Shown piece after piece: positions 18,866-27,752 of a stretch of 64,000 nucleotides of DNA (position 1 is its first letter; each line of letters opens with the position of its first letter). A model generated the notes under the pieces. It searched no databases. It was not told where the DNA came from and saw only the letters and a program-made list of their open reading frames with translations. The DNA comes from UBA9926 sp913064795. GTDB lineage: Bacteria; Pseudomonadota; Gammaproteobacteria; Pseudomonadales; Azotimanducaceae. Both the position numbers and the translations under genes were made by a program. Where the stretch lies: positions 1-64,000 of the forward strand of contig JBJKZD010000009.1 of assembly GCA_045560765.1 (NCBI GenBank), given 5' to 3'.

Positions 18866-19438
18866 CTACAACACCTTTATACCGTTGGCCACAAGCAGCT
18901 GTGCGGTCTCAAAAATAGGAAGTCCCATAACATTACTGTAACTTCCCGTTAGCTCCGCAACAAAGACACCGCCCAAACCTTGGATACCGTAGCCCCCGGC
19001 TTTGTCCTTGGGTTCGCCTGAATCCCAATAACGCGCAGCCTCACCTCGATCGATTTCCCTAAAACGGACGCTTGTCTTTACAACGCACTGACAGCGCGCC
19101 TCGCCTTTGACCACCACAACCCCAGTCAGTACCCGATGGGATCGACCAGACAGGCGCTGCAGCATGCTGATGCCAGCTGCTCGATCACTGGGCTTACCCA
19201 AAATCACCCCATCAAGTTCCACGATTGTATCAGCCGCCAAAACAATGGTTTGAGGGCTCGCCTCGCACGCCCTGGCCTTCTCAAAAGCCATTCGCTCAAC
19301 AAACTTATCCGCCGATTCACCGGAGAATGCGACTTCATCGATGTCTGAAGATCGCACTACAAATTGGAGTCCAATTTGCTTTAAGAGTTCCGCTCTTCTG
19401 GGCGATTTAGAAGCTAGGATCAGGTTCGCTTCTGCCAT
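18866..19438 (-). CDS. maf: Maf-like nucleotide pyrophosphatase
   Basis: Maf proteins hydrolyse non-canonical or modified nucleoside triphosphates such as dTTP/UTP and m5UTP. The N-terminal LILASKSPRRAELL motif, the VLAADTIVELDG segment and KAGGYGIQG near the end mark the YhdE-type subgroup. The ATG at 19438 has an AGAAGG site 5-6 bp upstream and gives 190 residues; two earlier in-frame ATGs lack such a site. It follows mreD, completing the mreBCD-maf-rng order. Confidence 0.93.
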   Translation of the reverse strand: MAEANLILASKSPRRAELLKQIGLQFVVRSSDIDEVAFSGESADKFVERMAFEKARACEASPQTIVLAADTIVELDGVILGKPSDRAAGISMLQRLSGRSHRVLTGVVVVKGEARCQCVVKTSVRFREIDRGEAARYWDSGEPKDKAGGYGIQGLGGVFVAELTGSYSNVMGLPIFETAQLLVANGIKVL

Positions 19439-19491
19439 AAGTGCCTTCTTCATTCGGATAAAATTAAGCAACCGCTATCTTGACGAATTCG

Positions 19492-19986
19492 CTATAAATA
19501 CCTACGCCTGCAGAGTCGAAGCAGTAGGAAGACCCAAGGCCACATTAAACCACTGGACAAAGGTTTCAGAAACATTAGAAGACTCAACTGACGTTCTAGA
19601 ATAACGGTTAACGCGGCATATTGTATCAACACCACAATGAGCAAACCGACGGTAACCAGTGTTGCTTGTTGCCAGATCTCGAGCATGCGAACCTGTTGAT
19701 AGGTGCTGGCAGCCAACGCGGCCAAAATAACGTACCCAAGGCTGTGATAGCCAAACGCTGAGCTGAGCACAAGATCAGTAACCAACCCTAAGCAAAAGGC
19801 GGCCAAGACCCCAAAGCGCTCGGGCACCGCAATCGCCCAATAAATCAAAGCGAGGCCAACCCAGTCCGGTCTTAGAAAATTGAGTGCTTCCGGCGAGCCC
19901 GCAGGTAGGGGCACCAGCGCAAGCACCAGCGCAAGCAGTAGCGTTAAACCAATAACCCAAGGTCCTCGCAGTAAGGGTTCAGCCAT
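19492..19986 (-). CDS. mreD: Rod shape-determining protein MreD
   Basis: MreD is an integral membrane component of the elongasome that works with MreB and MreC in lateral wall synthesis. The 164-residue sequence is almost wholly hydrophobic with about five membrane helices, and includes the typical LRPDWVGLALIYWAI and FGYHSLGYVILA stretches. It overlaps the end of mreC by 8 bp. Length is normal for the family. Confidence 0.92.
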   Translation of the reverse strand: MAEPLLRGPWVIGLTLLLALVLALVPLPAGSPEALNFLRPDWVGLALIYWAIAVPERFGVLAAFCLGLVTDLVLSSAFGYHSLGYVILAALAASTYQQVRMLEIWQQATLVTVGLLIVVLIQYAALTVILERQLSLLMFLKPLSSGLMWPWVFLLLRLCRRRYL

Positions 19987-20845
19987 CAGCCGCGAGCCTA
20001 TCTAACTCAACCCCTTCCCCGAGCGAGCCCTGGTCAAACACCAGCAAAACATGATCGAGGGTTTGTAATCGAGACGTGGGTTCGACGAGGACTTGCGCGA
20101 AGGCCGCCCCTGGCGCGAGGTTGTAGCTTTGAATCAAGCCAACCGGATAACCACTTGGGAAGCGCTGTCCCAGACCGGACGTCACTAGTAAATCGCCCAC
20201 TTTGAGATCAAGTGAGGCAGAGACGTGACGAAGCGACAGCACATCTCTGTGCCCTCGGCCCTCAACAATTAATTGCGCCGCGGTTCTCACCGCCAAAACT
20301 GGAACCGCATGATTTTGATCCGTGACCAGAAGCACTTTGCTTAACTTGGAGGACGTCTCAACGACCTGACCCACGAGGCCAGCCGCATCGATCACTGGCT
20401 GCCCAACAAAAACCCCATCATCTCGCCCCTTATCCAGTGTGATGTAATGGGTCGAAGGATCCGGACTCAATCCTTTGATTTCAGCAATTAAGACCGACTC
20501 ACTCATTCTGCCGGCAGAACCTAAGAGAGACCTGAGGCGCGCATTTTCTGCCTCCAGCGCGGACATCTTCAGTTGACTGGCTTGAAGCACTCGTACTTGG
20601 CGAGCCAATTCAGTCAGAGTTGCTTGTTGATGGTCGCGAGTCTCAAAAAAATCAGAGGTGCCAGCAATCAGCTGCGCTGGCAGCGCAGAGAGCCACAAGA
20701 TTGGCTCTAGAATAAGTCCAGTGCCCTGCCGAACAGGGTTGAGCGCTTGTCCTTTGCCGTCGATGACAAACAACAACAGCGACACGATAAATAGAACGAC
20801 CGCCTGATTTCTTGGATTCGTACGTTCCAAAAACAGTTGTTTCAT
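19979..20845 (-). CDS. mreC: Rod shape-determining protein MreC
   Basis: MreC is a bitopic periplasmic scaffold linking MreB to penicillin-binding proteins. It has one N-terminal membrane helix (NQAVVLFIVSLLLFVI, about residues 13-28), a short coiled coil around residues 70-110, and the C-terminal double beta-barrel domain with YITLDKGRDDGVFVGQPV and DLLVTSGLGQRFPSGYPVG. The 288-residue length is usual. It lies 62 bp after mreB and overlaps mreD. Confidence 0.94.
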   Translation of the reverse strand: MKQLFLERTNPRNQAVVLFIVSLLLFVIDGKGQALNPVRQGTGLILEPILWLSALPAQLIAGTSDFFETRDHQQATLTELARQVRVLQASQLKMSALEAENARLRSLLGSAGRMSESVLIAEIKGLSPDPSTHYITLDKGRDDGVFVGQPVIDAAGLVGQVVETSSKLSKVLLVTDQNHAVPVLAVRTAAQLIVEGRGHRDVLSLRHVSASLDLKVGDLLVTSGLGQRFPSGYPVGLIQSYNLAPGAAFAQVLVEPTSRLQTLDHVLLVFDQGSLGEGVELDRLAADG

Positions 20846-20907
20846 GAGCTTTCAGCGCCTCTCTGGCAAAGGCAGGGTTCCAGATCAACTTTCAAAGGGA
20901 GAGTTGC

Positions 20908-21945
20908 CTAAATTGACAAAAGATCGCTCACCCCAAGATTGTCCATAATTTCGAGTGCTCGACCCCCACCCCGCGCAACACAGGTAAGCGGATCTTCCGC
21001 AACGATCACTGGCAGCCCAGTTTCGCTGGACAGCAGGCGATCCAGCTCCCGAAGTAAGGACCCTCCGCCCGTTAAGACTAGACCCGATTCTGCAATATCC
21101 GATGCGAGCTCCGGGGGCGTTTGTTCAAGCGCCGCTTTGACCGCTTGAACAATCAGATGCAAAGGCTCTTGCAGCGCTTCAAGGATCTCGTTGCTGTTGA
21201 GCGTAAATCCACGCGGTATCCCTTCTGCGAGATTTCGGCCACGGACATCAATCTCACGCACCACATCACTTGGAAACGCGGTTCCAATTTCCTGTTTAAT
21301 CCGTTCAGCGGTTGCATCACCAATCAAACTCCCTTGAGTACGACGAACATAACCTGTTATCGCATCATCAAACCGATCCCCCCCCACTCGAACAGACTGA
21401 GAGTACACAACACCGTTTAGGGAAATGACGGCAATCTCAGTGGTGCCACCACCGATATCAACAACCATGGTTCCAACCGCCTCATGAACCGGGAGACCCG
21501 CGCCAATGGCTGCGGCCATCGGCTCTTCGATTAAGCGCACATCTCGAGCACCGGCGCTGATAACCGACTCTCGGATCGCGCGACGCTCGACTTCTGTTGC
21601 CTGACAGGGGACGCAAACTAGAACCCGTGGGCTTGGACGAATAAAACTGTTCTCGTGAACTTTCTTAATAAAGTGCTGGAGCATCTTTTCTGTCACTTGA
21701 AAATCTGCAATAACACCATCTTTAAGCGGTCGAATCGCAGTGATATTGCCCGGTGTTCGACCCAGCATGCGCTTGGCATCAATACCCACCGCCGCGACAG
21801 ACTTTTGATTATTGTGTTGACGGATAGCTACGACTGAGGGCTCATCCAACACTATCCCTCGCTCTCGCACATAGATCAGGGTGTTGGCAGTCCCCAAATC
21901 GATCGACAAATCATTTGAAAACAGTCCACGAATCTTTCTGAACAT
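20908..21945 (-). CDS. mreB: Rod shape-determining protein MreB
   Basis: MreB is the bacterial actin that organises cell-wall elongation beneath the inner membrane. The 345-residue protein has phosphate-1 SIDLGTANTLIYV, phosphate-2 VVDIGGGTTEIAV and adenosine-binding LVLTGGGSLLREL motifs. The N-terminal MFRKIRGLF stretch resembles the amphipathic membrane-binding helix of proteobacterial MreB. It is the first gene of mreBCD-maf-rng-yhdP-nit and is divergent from gatC. Confidence 0.97.
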   Translation of the reverse strand: MFRKIRGLFSNDLSIDLGTANTLIYVRERGIVLDEPSVVAIRQHNNQKSVAAVGIDAKRMLGRTPGNITAIRPLKDGVIADFQVTEKMLQHFIKKVHENSFIRPSPRVLVCVPCQATEVERRAIRESVISAGARDVRLIEEPMAAAIGAGLPVHEAVGTMVVDIGGGTTEIAVISLNGVVYSQSVRVGGDRFDDAITGYVRRTQGSLIGDATAERIKQEIGTAFPSDVVREIDVRGRNLAEGIPRGFTLNSNEILEALQEPLHLIVQAVKAALEQTPPELASDIAESGLVLTGGGSLLRELDRLLSSETGLPVIVAEDPLTCVARGGGRALEIMDNLGVSDLLSI

Positions 21946-22247
21946 CTATTCACCCACTTTGGGAAAGGCCACAATGCCTACTCTGGCGCGTTGGCGTACT
22001 TATTGAGGTCTATCTTAACAAGCACTAAACCTCATTAACGCCACATCAAATGCCGCTTCATCAGACGCCGCTTCATCAGACGCCGTCTACCGTACTTTTT
22101 ACAATCTATTTTTAAAGCCGAAGTACTTTAGCATCTGAGATTCCCAAGAGACAACAAATTCTACGAGTAACACACTGTTCTTCAACAATTTTTTACACAA
22201 TTTCTCAAGATTTCATTGCCAATTTCTCTTTCAGAGAGGATCCCGCG
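21946..22247. other. Divergent mreB/gatC intergenic region
   Basis: This 302-bp gap holds the promoters of two divergent operons, though no single -35/-10 pair is clearly best. It contains a 15-bp tandem duplication (see the repeat at 22052) and an AT-rich stretch at about 22170-22230 on the gatC side. A ribosome-binding site AGAGAGGA lies at 22233-22240. No gene or RNA structure is recognised. Confidence 0.5.
22052..22081. repeat. 15-bp tandem duplication
   Basis: GCCGCTTCATCAGAC occurs twice without spacing (22052-22066 and 22067-22081). It is followed by a partial third copy (GCCGTCT) and preceded by a degenerate copy (GCCACATCAAAT at 22040). It lies in the mreB/gatC divergent region, where copy number could change promoter spacing. 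Confidence 0.85.
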
Positions 22248-22598
22248 TTGCACAACCCCATGGAAAGATTTAGCATTTGCCGGGAATTTCTGAGCTCTGA
22301 CACCGTGACCGAACTTGTCGACGAACAACTACTCAAAGACTTAGCGATCCTCGCTCAACTGCCTTTTGAGCCAGAGCAGGTTTCCTCAACACTTTCGGCG
22401 ATCAATGAAGTGCTCGAACTTGTTGCTCGGCTGGAAGATGCCGAAACAGCCAGTGTATTGCCCCTAGCGCATCCCCTAGAGCGCCAGCAAATACTTCGAG
22501 AAGATGCGGTCACTGAAAACATCGATCGCAATCAACTGAGCCAAAATGCACCATCATTCGAAGATGGATTGTATTTCGTACCTAAGGTGATCGAGTGA
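22248..22598 (+). CDS. gatC: Asp/Glu-tRNA amidotransferase subunit C
   Basis: GatC is the small subunit that wraps around GatA and stabilises the GatCAB amidotransferase. The conserved part runs from DLAILAQLPFEPEQ to GLYFVPKVIE, with LPLAHPLE in the middle. Homologues have about 95 residues; this one has about 20 extra at the N-terminus. The TTG at 22248 is chosen because AGAGAGGA lies 7 bp upstream; ATG 22260 would be 19 bp away. It overlaps gatA by GTGA. Confidence 0.9.
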   Translation: MHNPMERFSICREFLSSDTVTELVDEQLLKDLAILAQLPFEPEQVSSTLSAINEVLELVARLEDAETASVLPLAHPLERQQILREDAVTENIDRNQLSQNAPSFEDGLYFVPKVIE

Positions 22599-24052
22599 CG
22601 CACCCTTTCTCAACCCTCATCCAGCTTCAGACTCAACTCAGAGAACGATCAATTTCGGCAACGGAGCTCACCCAGTTTTATCTAGATCGCATTGCTCAGC
22701 TCAATCCAATGCTCAATTGTTATATCACTGTCGATAACGAACGTGCCCTAGACCAGGCAAGGGCCGCTGATCAGCAACTGGCTCAGGGCTCTGCAGCGCC
22801 TTTGACGGGCATCCCGATATCCCAAAAAGACATTTTTTGCATCGAAGACCAGATCACCACTGCCGGATCAAAAATGTTGGCAAACTTCAGGCCACCCTAC
22901 ACAGCGACCAGCGCCAGTCAACTCGAGCAGGCAGGGGCCATTACCCTCGGAAAAACCAATATGGATGAGTTCGCTATGGGCTCGTCGAATGAAACGAGCT
23001 ACTACGGGCCTGCCAAGAATCCTTGGGATCTCCTTAGAATACCCGGTGGATCCTCAGGCGGATCTGCGGCCGCTGTGGCTGCAGGTCTATGCGCTGCGAG
23101 CACAGGCACAGATACGGGCGGTAGCATCCGGCAGCCCGCCGCCATGTGCGGCTTAACTGGCTTAAAGCCGACCTACGGCCGCATTTCCCGCTGGGGAATG
23201 ATCGCTTTTGCGTCTAGCCTCGATCAAGCTGGCCCAATGACTCACACCGCCGAGGACGCAGCCTTAATGCTTGAGCACATGGCTGGCTACGACCCCAAAG
23301 ATGCAACATCACTTGATGAGCCAGTCCCTGAATATTCCCAAAACCTCAATCAGCCGATGGCAGGCCTGAAAATTGGTGTTTGCCGGCAATTCTTCAGCGA
23401 GGGCCTTGAGGGGGCTGTAGAACAATCAATTCGAGAGGCCCTCAAAACGTTTGAGCACCTTGGCGCAACGCTGATCGATATCGACCTACCCCACACACCG
23501 CTGAGTGTCAGCGCCTACTATGTCATCGCGCCCGCAGAATGCTCTGCCAATCTGTCACGATTTGACGGAATTCGGTTCGGTCATCGTTGCGACGACCCGA
23601 CAGACCTTCAAGACCTCTATCAACGCTCCCGGGGCGAAGGTTTTGGTAACGAGGTCAAAAAACGCATCTTGGTCGGTACCTTTGCGCTCAGTGCAGGCTA
23701 TTACGATGCATTTTATCGTAAAGCCCAGCAGGTCAGGCGTCTCATTAAAAATGATTTTGTTGAAGCCTTTGATCACGTCGACCTCATCGTTGGACCCACC
23801 GCACCCACTCCAGCCTTTCAATTGGGTGAAAAGTTAGACAACCCCGTTGACATGTATTTACAGGACATCTTTACAATATCGGCCAATCTGGCTGGCTTGC
23901 CCGCGATGAGCATTCCAGCAGGGCAGGTTAGAGGGCTTCCTGTAGGGCTACAACTGATTGGCAATTATTTGCAAGAAGGAACATTGCTCCGAGCCGGCCA
24001 TCAATTTCAGCAAGCAACGGACTGGCACCAATTAGCGCCAGAGATTGAATGA
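22595..24052 (+). CDS. gatA: Asp/Glu-tRNA amidotransferase subunit A
   Basis: GatA is the glutaminase subunit that releases ammonia for conversion of Glu-tRNA(Gln) and/or Asp-tRNA(Asn). The amidase Ser-cisSer-Lys triad is visible as Lys78 (PISQKDI), Ser153 (PGGSSGGSAAA) and Ser177 (TDTGGSIRQ). The start is GTG, overlapping the gatC stop. The length (485) is normal. GatCAB implies the indirect route for at least one of Gln-tRNA or Asn-tRNA; which one depends on the presence of GlnRS/AsnRS elsewhere. Confidence 0.97.
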   Translation: MTHPFSTLIQLQTQLRERSISATELTQFYLDRIAQLNPMLNCYITVDNERALDQARAADQQLAQGSAAPLTGIPISQKDIFCIEDQITTAGSKMLANFRPPYTATSASQLEQAGAITLGKTNMDEFAMGSSNETSYYGPAKNPWDLLRIPGGSSGGSAAAVAAGLCAASTGTDTGGSIRQPAAMCGLTGLKPTYGRISRWGMIAFASSLDQAGPMTHTAEDAALMLEHMAGYDPKDATSLDEPVPEYSQNLNQPMAGLKIGVCRQFFSEGLEGAVEQSIREALKTFEHLGATLIDIDLPHTPLSVSAYYVIAPAECSANLSRFDGIRFGHRCDDPTDLQDLYQRSRGEGFGNEVKKRILVGTFALSAGYYDAFYRKAQQVRRLIKNDFVEAFDHVDLIVGPTAPTPAFQLGEKLDNPVDMYLQDIFTISANLAGLPAMSIPAGQVRGLPVGLQLIGNYLQEGTLLRAGHQFQQATDWHQLAPEIE

Positions 24053-25503
24053 TGACGATCCCAGCGGACTGGCAAGTCGACATTGGGCTGGAGATCCACG
24101 CTCAGTTAAAAACGGCCTCGAAAATATTTTCGGGGGCAAGCACCCAATTTGGCCAGCCACCCAACAGTCAAGCCAGCGTTATTGATCTCGGCATGCCGGG
24201 TGTTCTACCTGCAGTTAACGGCGCCGTCTTTAAAAAAGCTGTCCAGTTTGGCCTGGGTGTCGGAGGTCAGATCAACAGAGAATCACGGTTTGATCGAAAA
24301 AATTATTTTTATCCCGATCTCCCTAAAGGCTACCAGATCACGCAAATGGACCAGCCCATTGTTATCGGCGGTTCAGTGACCATTGCATTGCCCGACGGGT
24401 CAACCAAACCGATCGCTCTGACCCGAGCGCATCTTGAAGAAGACGCTGGAAAGTCTATCCACGATTGGAAACCAAACCATACCGGTGTCGATCTAAACCG
24501 TGCCGGCACCCCTTTGCTTGAAATTGTCTCAGAGCCACAGCTAAAGAGCCCTGAAGAAGCCGTCGCCTACGCCCGGGTTATTCATCAATTGCTAACCTAT
24601 CTTGAGATCTGCGATGGCAATATGGCGGAGGGATCTTTACGATTTGATGCAAACATCTCCGTCAGAAAAATCAACGATGCCAAACTCGGTGTTCGATCAG
24701 AAATAAAAAACCTAAATTCCTTTCGCTTTCTTGATCAAGCCATCAATTTTGAGATTTCGCGACAGGTGGAGATGCTGACTGCGGGTCAGCCTCTTTCCCA
24801 AGACACTCGCCTATTTGATCCCGAAAAGCTCGAAACACGACCCATGCGCAGTAAAGAAACTGCGACGGACTACCGCTATTTCCCAGAACCCGACTTACTG
24901 CCCGTCGTCCTCTCGGAGCACTATATCGATGAAATCAAGAGGAACCTACCAGAATTACCCCAAGCTCGAACAAATCGCTACCATTCCACCCTCGCACTAC
25001 CTTTGGCGGATGCTCAACGTTTAGCACAGGATCGTCGTCTCGCTGACTTTTTCGACGAAACTGTCGCAAAGACTCAAAACCCAAAAGTCACCGCCAATTG
25101 GATTAAGGGCGACCTGCTCGCAAGATTAAATGAGGCAGCACTCACGATTGCCGATAGTCCTGTCAGTTCTGACCAGTTGGCCGAACTGATCACAATGGTT
25201 GATCAGGATACAATCTCTGGGAAAATTGCGAAGGATGTCTTTGGGGCCTTGTGGGAGGGCAAAACCACTTCTGCAGCGGCCTATGTTCGTGATCACCAGC
25301 TCGAGCAAGTCAGCGATCTCAGTGCATTGGAACCCATCATTGAGTCGCTTCTCACAGACCACCCCAAGCAAGCGAGTGATCTCAAAGCTGGCAAAGACAA
25401 GCTCATGGGTTTTTTCGTTGGTAAGGTCATGCAGGCGACCCAAGGCACAGCGAACCCGAAACAAGTCAACGACCTCATCCGCGCCAAAATCGATCGGTCC
25501 TGA
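24049..25503 (+). CDS. gatB: Asp/Glu-tRNA amidotransferase subunit B
   Basis: GatB binds the mischarged tRNA and performs the ATP-dependent transamidation. Typical blocks are GLEIHAQLKTASKIFSGAS, NYFYPDLPKGYQITQ, GSLRFDANISVR and the C-terminal helical tRNA-binding YqeY-like domain ending GKVMQATQGTANPKQVNDLI. Length is 484 residues. Its ATG overlaps the gatA stop. The operon ends here, facing a convergent DUF1499 gene across about 70 bp. Confidence 0.97.
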   Translation: MMTIPADWQVDIGLEIHAQLKTASKIFSGASTQFGQPPNSQASVIDLGMPGVLPAVNGAVFKKAVQFGLGVGGQINRESRFDRKNYFYPDLPKGYQITQMDQPIVIGGSVTIALPDGSTKPIALTRAHLEEDAGKSIHDWKPNHTGVDLNRAGTPLLEIVSEPQLKSPEEAVAYARVIHQLLTYLEICDGNMAEGSLRFDANISVRKINDAKLGVRSEIKNLNSFRFLDQAINFEISRQVEMLTAGQPLSQDTRLFDPEKLETRPMRSKETATDYRYFPEPDLLPVVLSEHYIDEIKRNLPELPQARTNRYHSTLALPLADAQRLAQDRRLADFFDETVAKTQNPKVTANWIKGDLLARLNEAALTIADSPVSSDQLAELITMVDQDTISGKIAKDVFGALWEGKTTSAAAYVRDHQLEQVSDLSALEPIIESLLTDHPKQASDLKAGKDKLMGFFVGKVMQATQGTANPKQVNDLIRAKIDRS

Positions 25504-25571
25504 GTGGCCCTCAGACCCAGCGACCCCGGTTTTGTAGTCCCTCGAGGCACAGACTGCGCCAACATTTGCTC

Positions 25572-26321
25572 TTACAGCGCGTTCGCTTTTTCCGTAAACA
25601 GATTCAAAAATGTCTCAATGCGCTCGGCATTCACTCCCAAATCACTCTGCCCGACCCGTGATACAGAGCGCAGATCAATAATCGCTTGATCGCCTTCAGC
25701 GCGCACCCGAACGACGAGATCATCTTTAAAGCCGAACCAGAACGTCGTTGCTGTCGCCTCTAAACGTCCCTGTGCAGGATTCACGTCAACCAGCTCAAGA
25801 TCCATCTCTGTAAGAACCTGCTCTGCAACTGAAGCTGCAGCAGCAACCGTCATGGGGGTGATCAATGTATCTACCTCCGGGTAAAACTCGGCTTGTAGCG
25901 CAGCCATGTCCTCCGGCGTTCGTTCAGCATCGCCGTATTCAAGGTCATTCATTGCGTGCGCGCGCCGTTCAACAATCTCCAAAAAAGTCGGCGGATCCAT
26001 AGGGTTAGTCGTAATATCGTGGATGGGGGGTACGCTCCCGCCCTTTTGCAGCTGGGGCAACATAACGATGACTGGGACGAGCGCCATCACCGACGCAATA
26101 ACCAATGCTCCCTTATCAAGGGATCGCTTTTTGACCCAAGCGATTAAAACGAGTACCACGATGGCCAACAAAGCCAACAAACTGCCGACAAATGCCATGG
26201 TGACCCCGCCAAGCGCGGTCATTAATTCCAGCACCCCAAACTGATACCCTAAGGGGCTCAGCAACAAAATAATCAGTTGACTGATCATGAAGACCAATAT
26301 CACTTTTGAGCTTGTATTCAC
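25572..26321 (-). CDS. DUF1499 domain membrane protein
   Basis: This 249-residue protein has three predicted membrane helices in the first 95 residues, then a soluble DUF1499 domain with the characteristic RLEATATTFWFGFKDD and DLRSVSRVGQSDLGVNA blocks. The function of DUF1499 is not established. The topology suggests the domain is exposed to the periplasm or cytoplasm at the inner membrane. It appears monocistronic and converges on gatB. Confidence 0.85.
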   Translation of the reverse strand: MNTSSKVILVFMISQLIILLLSPLGYQFGVLELMTALGGVTMAFVGSLLALLAIVVLVLIAWVKKRSLDKGALVIASVMALVPVIVMLPQLQKGGSVPPIHDITTNPMDPPTFLEIVERRAHAMNDLEYGDAERTPEDMAALQAEFYPEVDTLITPMTVAAAASVAEQVLTEMDLELVDVNPAQGRLEATATTFWFGFKDDLVVRVRAEGDQAIIDLRSVSRVGQSDLGVNAERIETFLNLFTEKANAL

Positions 26322-26511
26322 GTGATTTCCTCGTTATTTCTAGTGTTTTTTGAGCACGGATTTGCCGCACCATCCTTCAGCCCTGGCTTTCTCCGTCACT
26401 GGGCTTTGCGCCTTAAAGCAGCGGCTTTTAACCTTTTAAAATTGCTTTCGACTGGCTTGTCCGAACCCCACTTAAAGCCTTCGGATGGACTGGCTCGATC
26501 GACTCAGCGTT

Positions 26512-26748
26512 TTACCAACGCCCTTTGAGCGAAAGTGACGACGGGAACCAACCTTGGTATTGATCCCATCCGGCAATCCGATAGGCCTTCGAACAAGCCA
26601 CCTCTATCATTGTCAGCGCCCTGTTTGTGGCGCTGAGGGCTGTCACTGATTCACCAGATTTCTGCAGCGGCTCGCCCATCATTTCTCGAAATCTCTGCCC
26701 TGCCCCCAAATCTTGAATCAGAGTGTCAGAAGGAAGGCACTTTAACAT
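26512..26748 (-). CDS. Small hypothetical protein
   Basis: This possible 78-residue protein (MLKCLPSDTLIQDLGAG...) overlaps the 3' end of the M15 peptidase gene by 23 bp in another frame. No family is recognised. It has one Cys-containing helix-like middle segment (NRALTMIEVACSKAY) and no signal peptide or membrane helix. It may be a real downstream gene of the peptidase or merely an open frame in a 404-bp gap (26322-26725) that otherwise contains nothing recognisable. Confidence 0.3.
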   Translation of the reverse strand: MLKCLPSDTLIQDLGAGQRFREMMGEPLQKSGESVTALSATNRALTMIEVACSKAYRIAGWDQYQGWFPSSLSLKGRW

Positions 26749-27700
26749 GCCAAGGTTCAAAGCGAACCCCGGATCGGTTCTGATCGGGATAGCGCAACTT
26801 CACATAGTTCAAACGCCGCATTTTTTGATACACCGCGGATCGAGTAAACGCCATCGAGAAGTTTTCGCTCCCCAAAAGCCTTGAACCCACATCAAAGTCG
26901 CCCGACCAATGATAAGAATATCCTGGTGGAGCAAGGCTACGTGAAGCCATGGAAACGTTACCCTGGCATTCGATCAATTTTGCTAGGAAAAGGTAGCTTT
27001 GCTTCGGAAGGCCGCGCGCACCCGAGGTCAAAATAAGGTCAGACCCAATATCGGAACGAAGCCGGTCGAACAAAGGTTTTGCATGACGCTTGAACAAGTA
27101 TTGTCCAAACCGAGCATCAAAAAATAAATCACTGGACCGCAAATTATCCAAAAAATCCCTCGCCATCTTTTCACCTCGAAAGCCGTAGCGCTCTGGATTT
27201 TCGAAAAAGATCCACTGAAGCAAATTCATTTCGATCAAGTTAAATCGACCGATTGAAGGCGTTTTTAAAGCAGCTTTTAGGAGTTGTTCAAAGCCCAATA
27301 TATTAAAGAAACCATGGCCGAAGTGCCGCTGTATCCGAGTTAACCGATCAAATGTACTCGCCAAAGCGCGCTGATGGTCATCACTCAAAAAAACATCATC
27401 GCGTGCAATACGATCCGGAAGTTGCATTTTTCTAAAATAAGCCACCGCCGATAAGGCCGCCTCACTGGACAAGCCCAGTGACTCGAGATACTCAGTTTGT
27501 TCGGGCACCGATGACGCTAGGGCTCGACCAAGGCTCTGAATATGTGCTTCATCGATCGGCGACACACGCACCTTGGAATTCACTGCCTCAAGATCAGATC
27601 GCCTCGTGAACAAAGCAACAACACCAGAGATTGACACCACACCCAAGCCTGTCCCTACTGCAGCCGTTTTCAACAAACGTCGTCTAGCGAAATCAGTCAT
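26726..27700 (-). CDS. Tat-exported M15 family (VanY-like) peptidase
   Basis: The 324-residue protein begins with a twin-arginine signal (ARRRLLKTAAVGTG, followed by a hydrophobic stretch). The C-terminal third carries a VanY/M15-type zinc site: SYHWSGDFDVG (about 262-272, with His264 and Asp270) and FEPWHVKV (His318). M15 enzymes are D,D- or L,D-carboxypeptidases cutting peptidoglycan stem peptides, so a periplasmic wall-trimming role is inferred. The His-to-Asp spacing is one residue shorter than in classical VanY. The middle part (about 70-200) is not assigned. Confidence 0.72.
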   Translation of the reverse strand: MTDFARRRLLKTAAVGTGLGVVSISGVVALFTRRSDLEAVNSKVRVSPIDEAHIQSLGRALASSVPEQTEYLESLGLSSEAALSAVAYFRKMQLPDRIARDDVFLSDDHQRALASTFDRLTRIQRHFGHGFFNILGFEQLLKAALKTPSIGRFNLIEMNLLQWIFFENPERYGFRGEKMARDFLDNLRSSDLFFDARFGQYLFKRHAKPLFDRLRSDIGSDLILTSGARGLPKQSYLFLAKLIECQGNVSMASRSLAPPGYSYHWSGDFDVGSRLLGSENFSMAFTRSAVYQKMRRLNYVKLRYPDQNRSGVRFEPWHVKVPSF

Positions 27701-27752
27701 TGGCAGTTCTTGCGAAACTTAAGGGAGATCATCTTCACTGCCTCAACGACGG

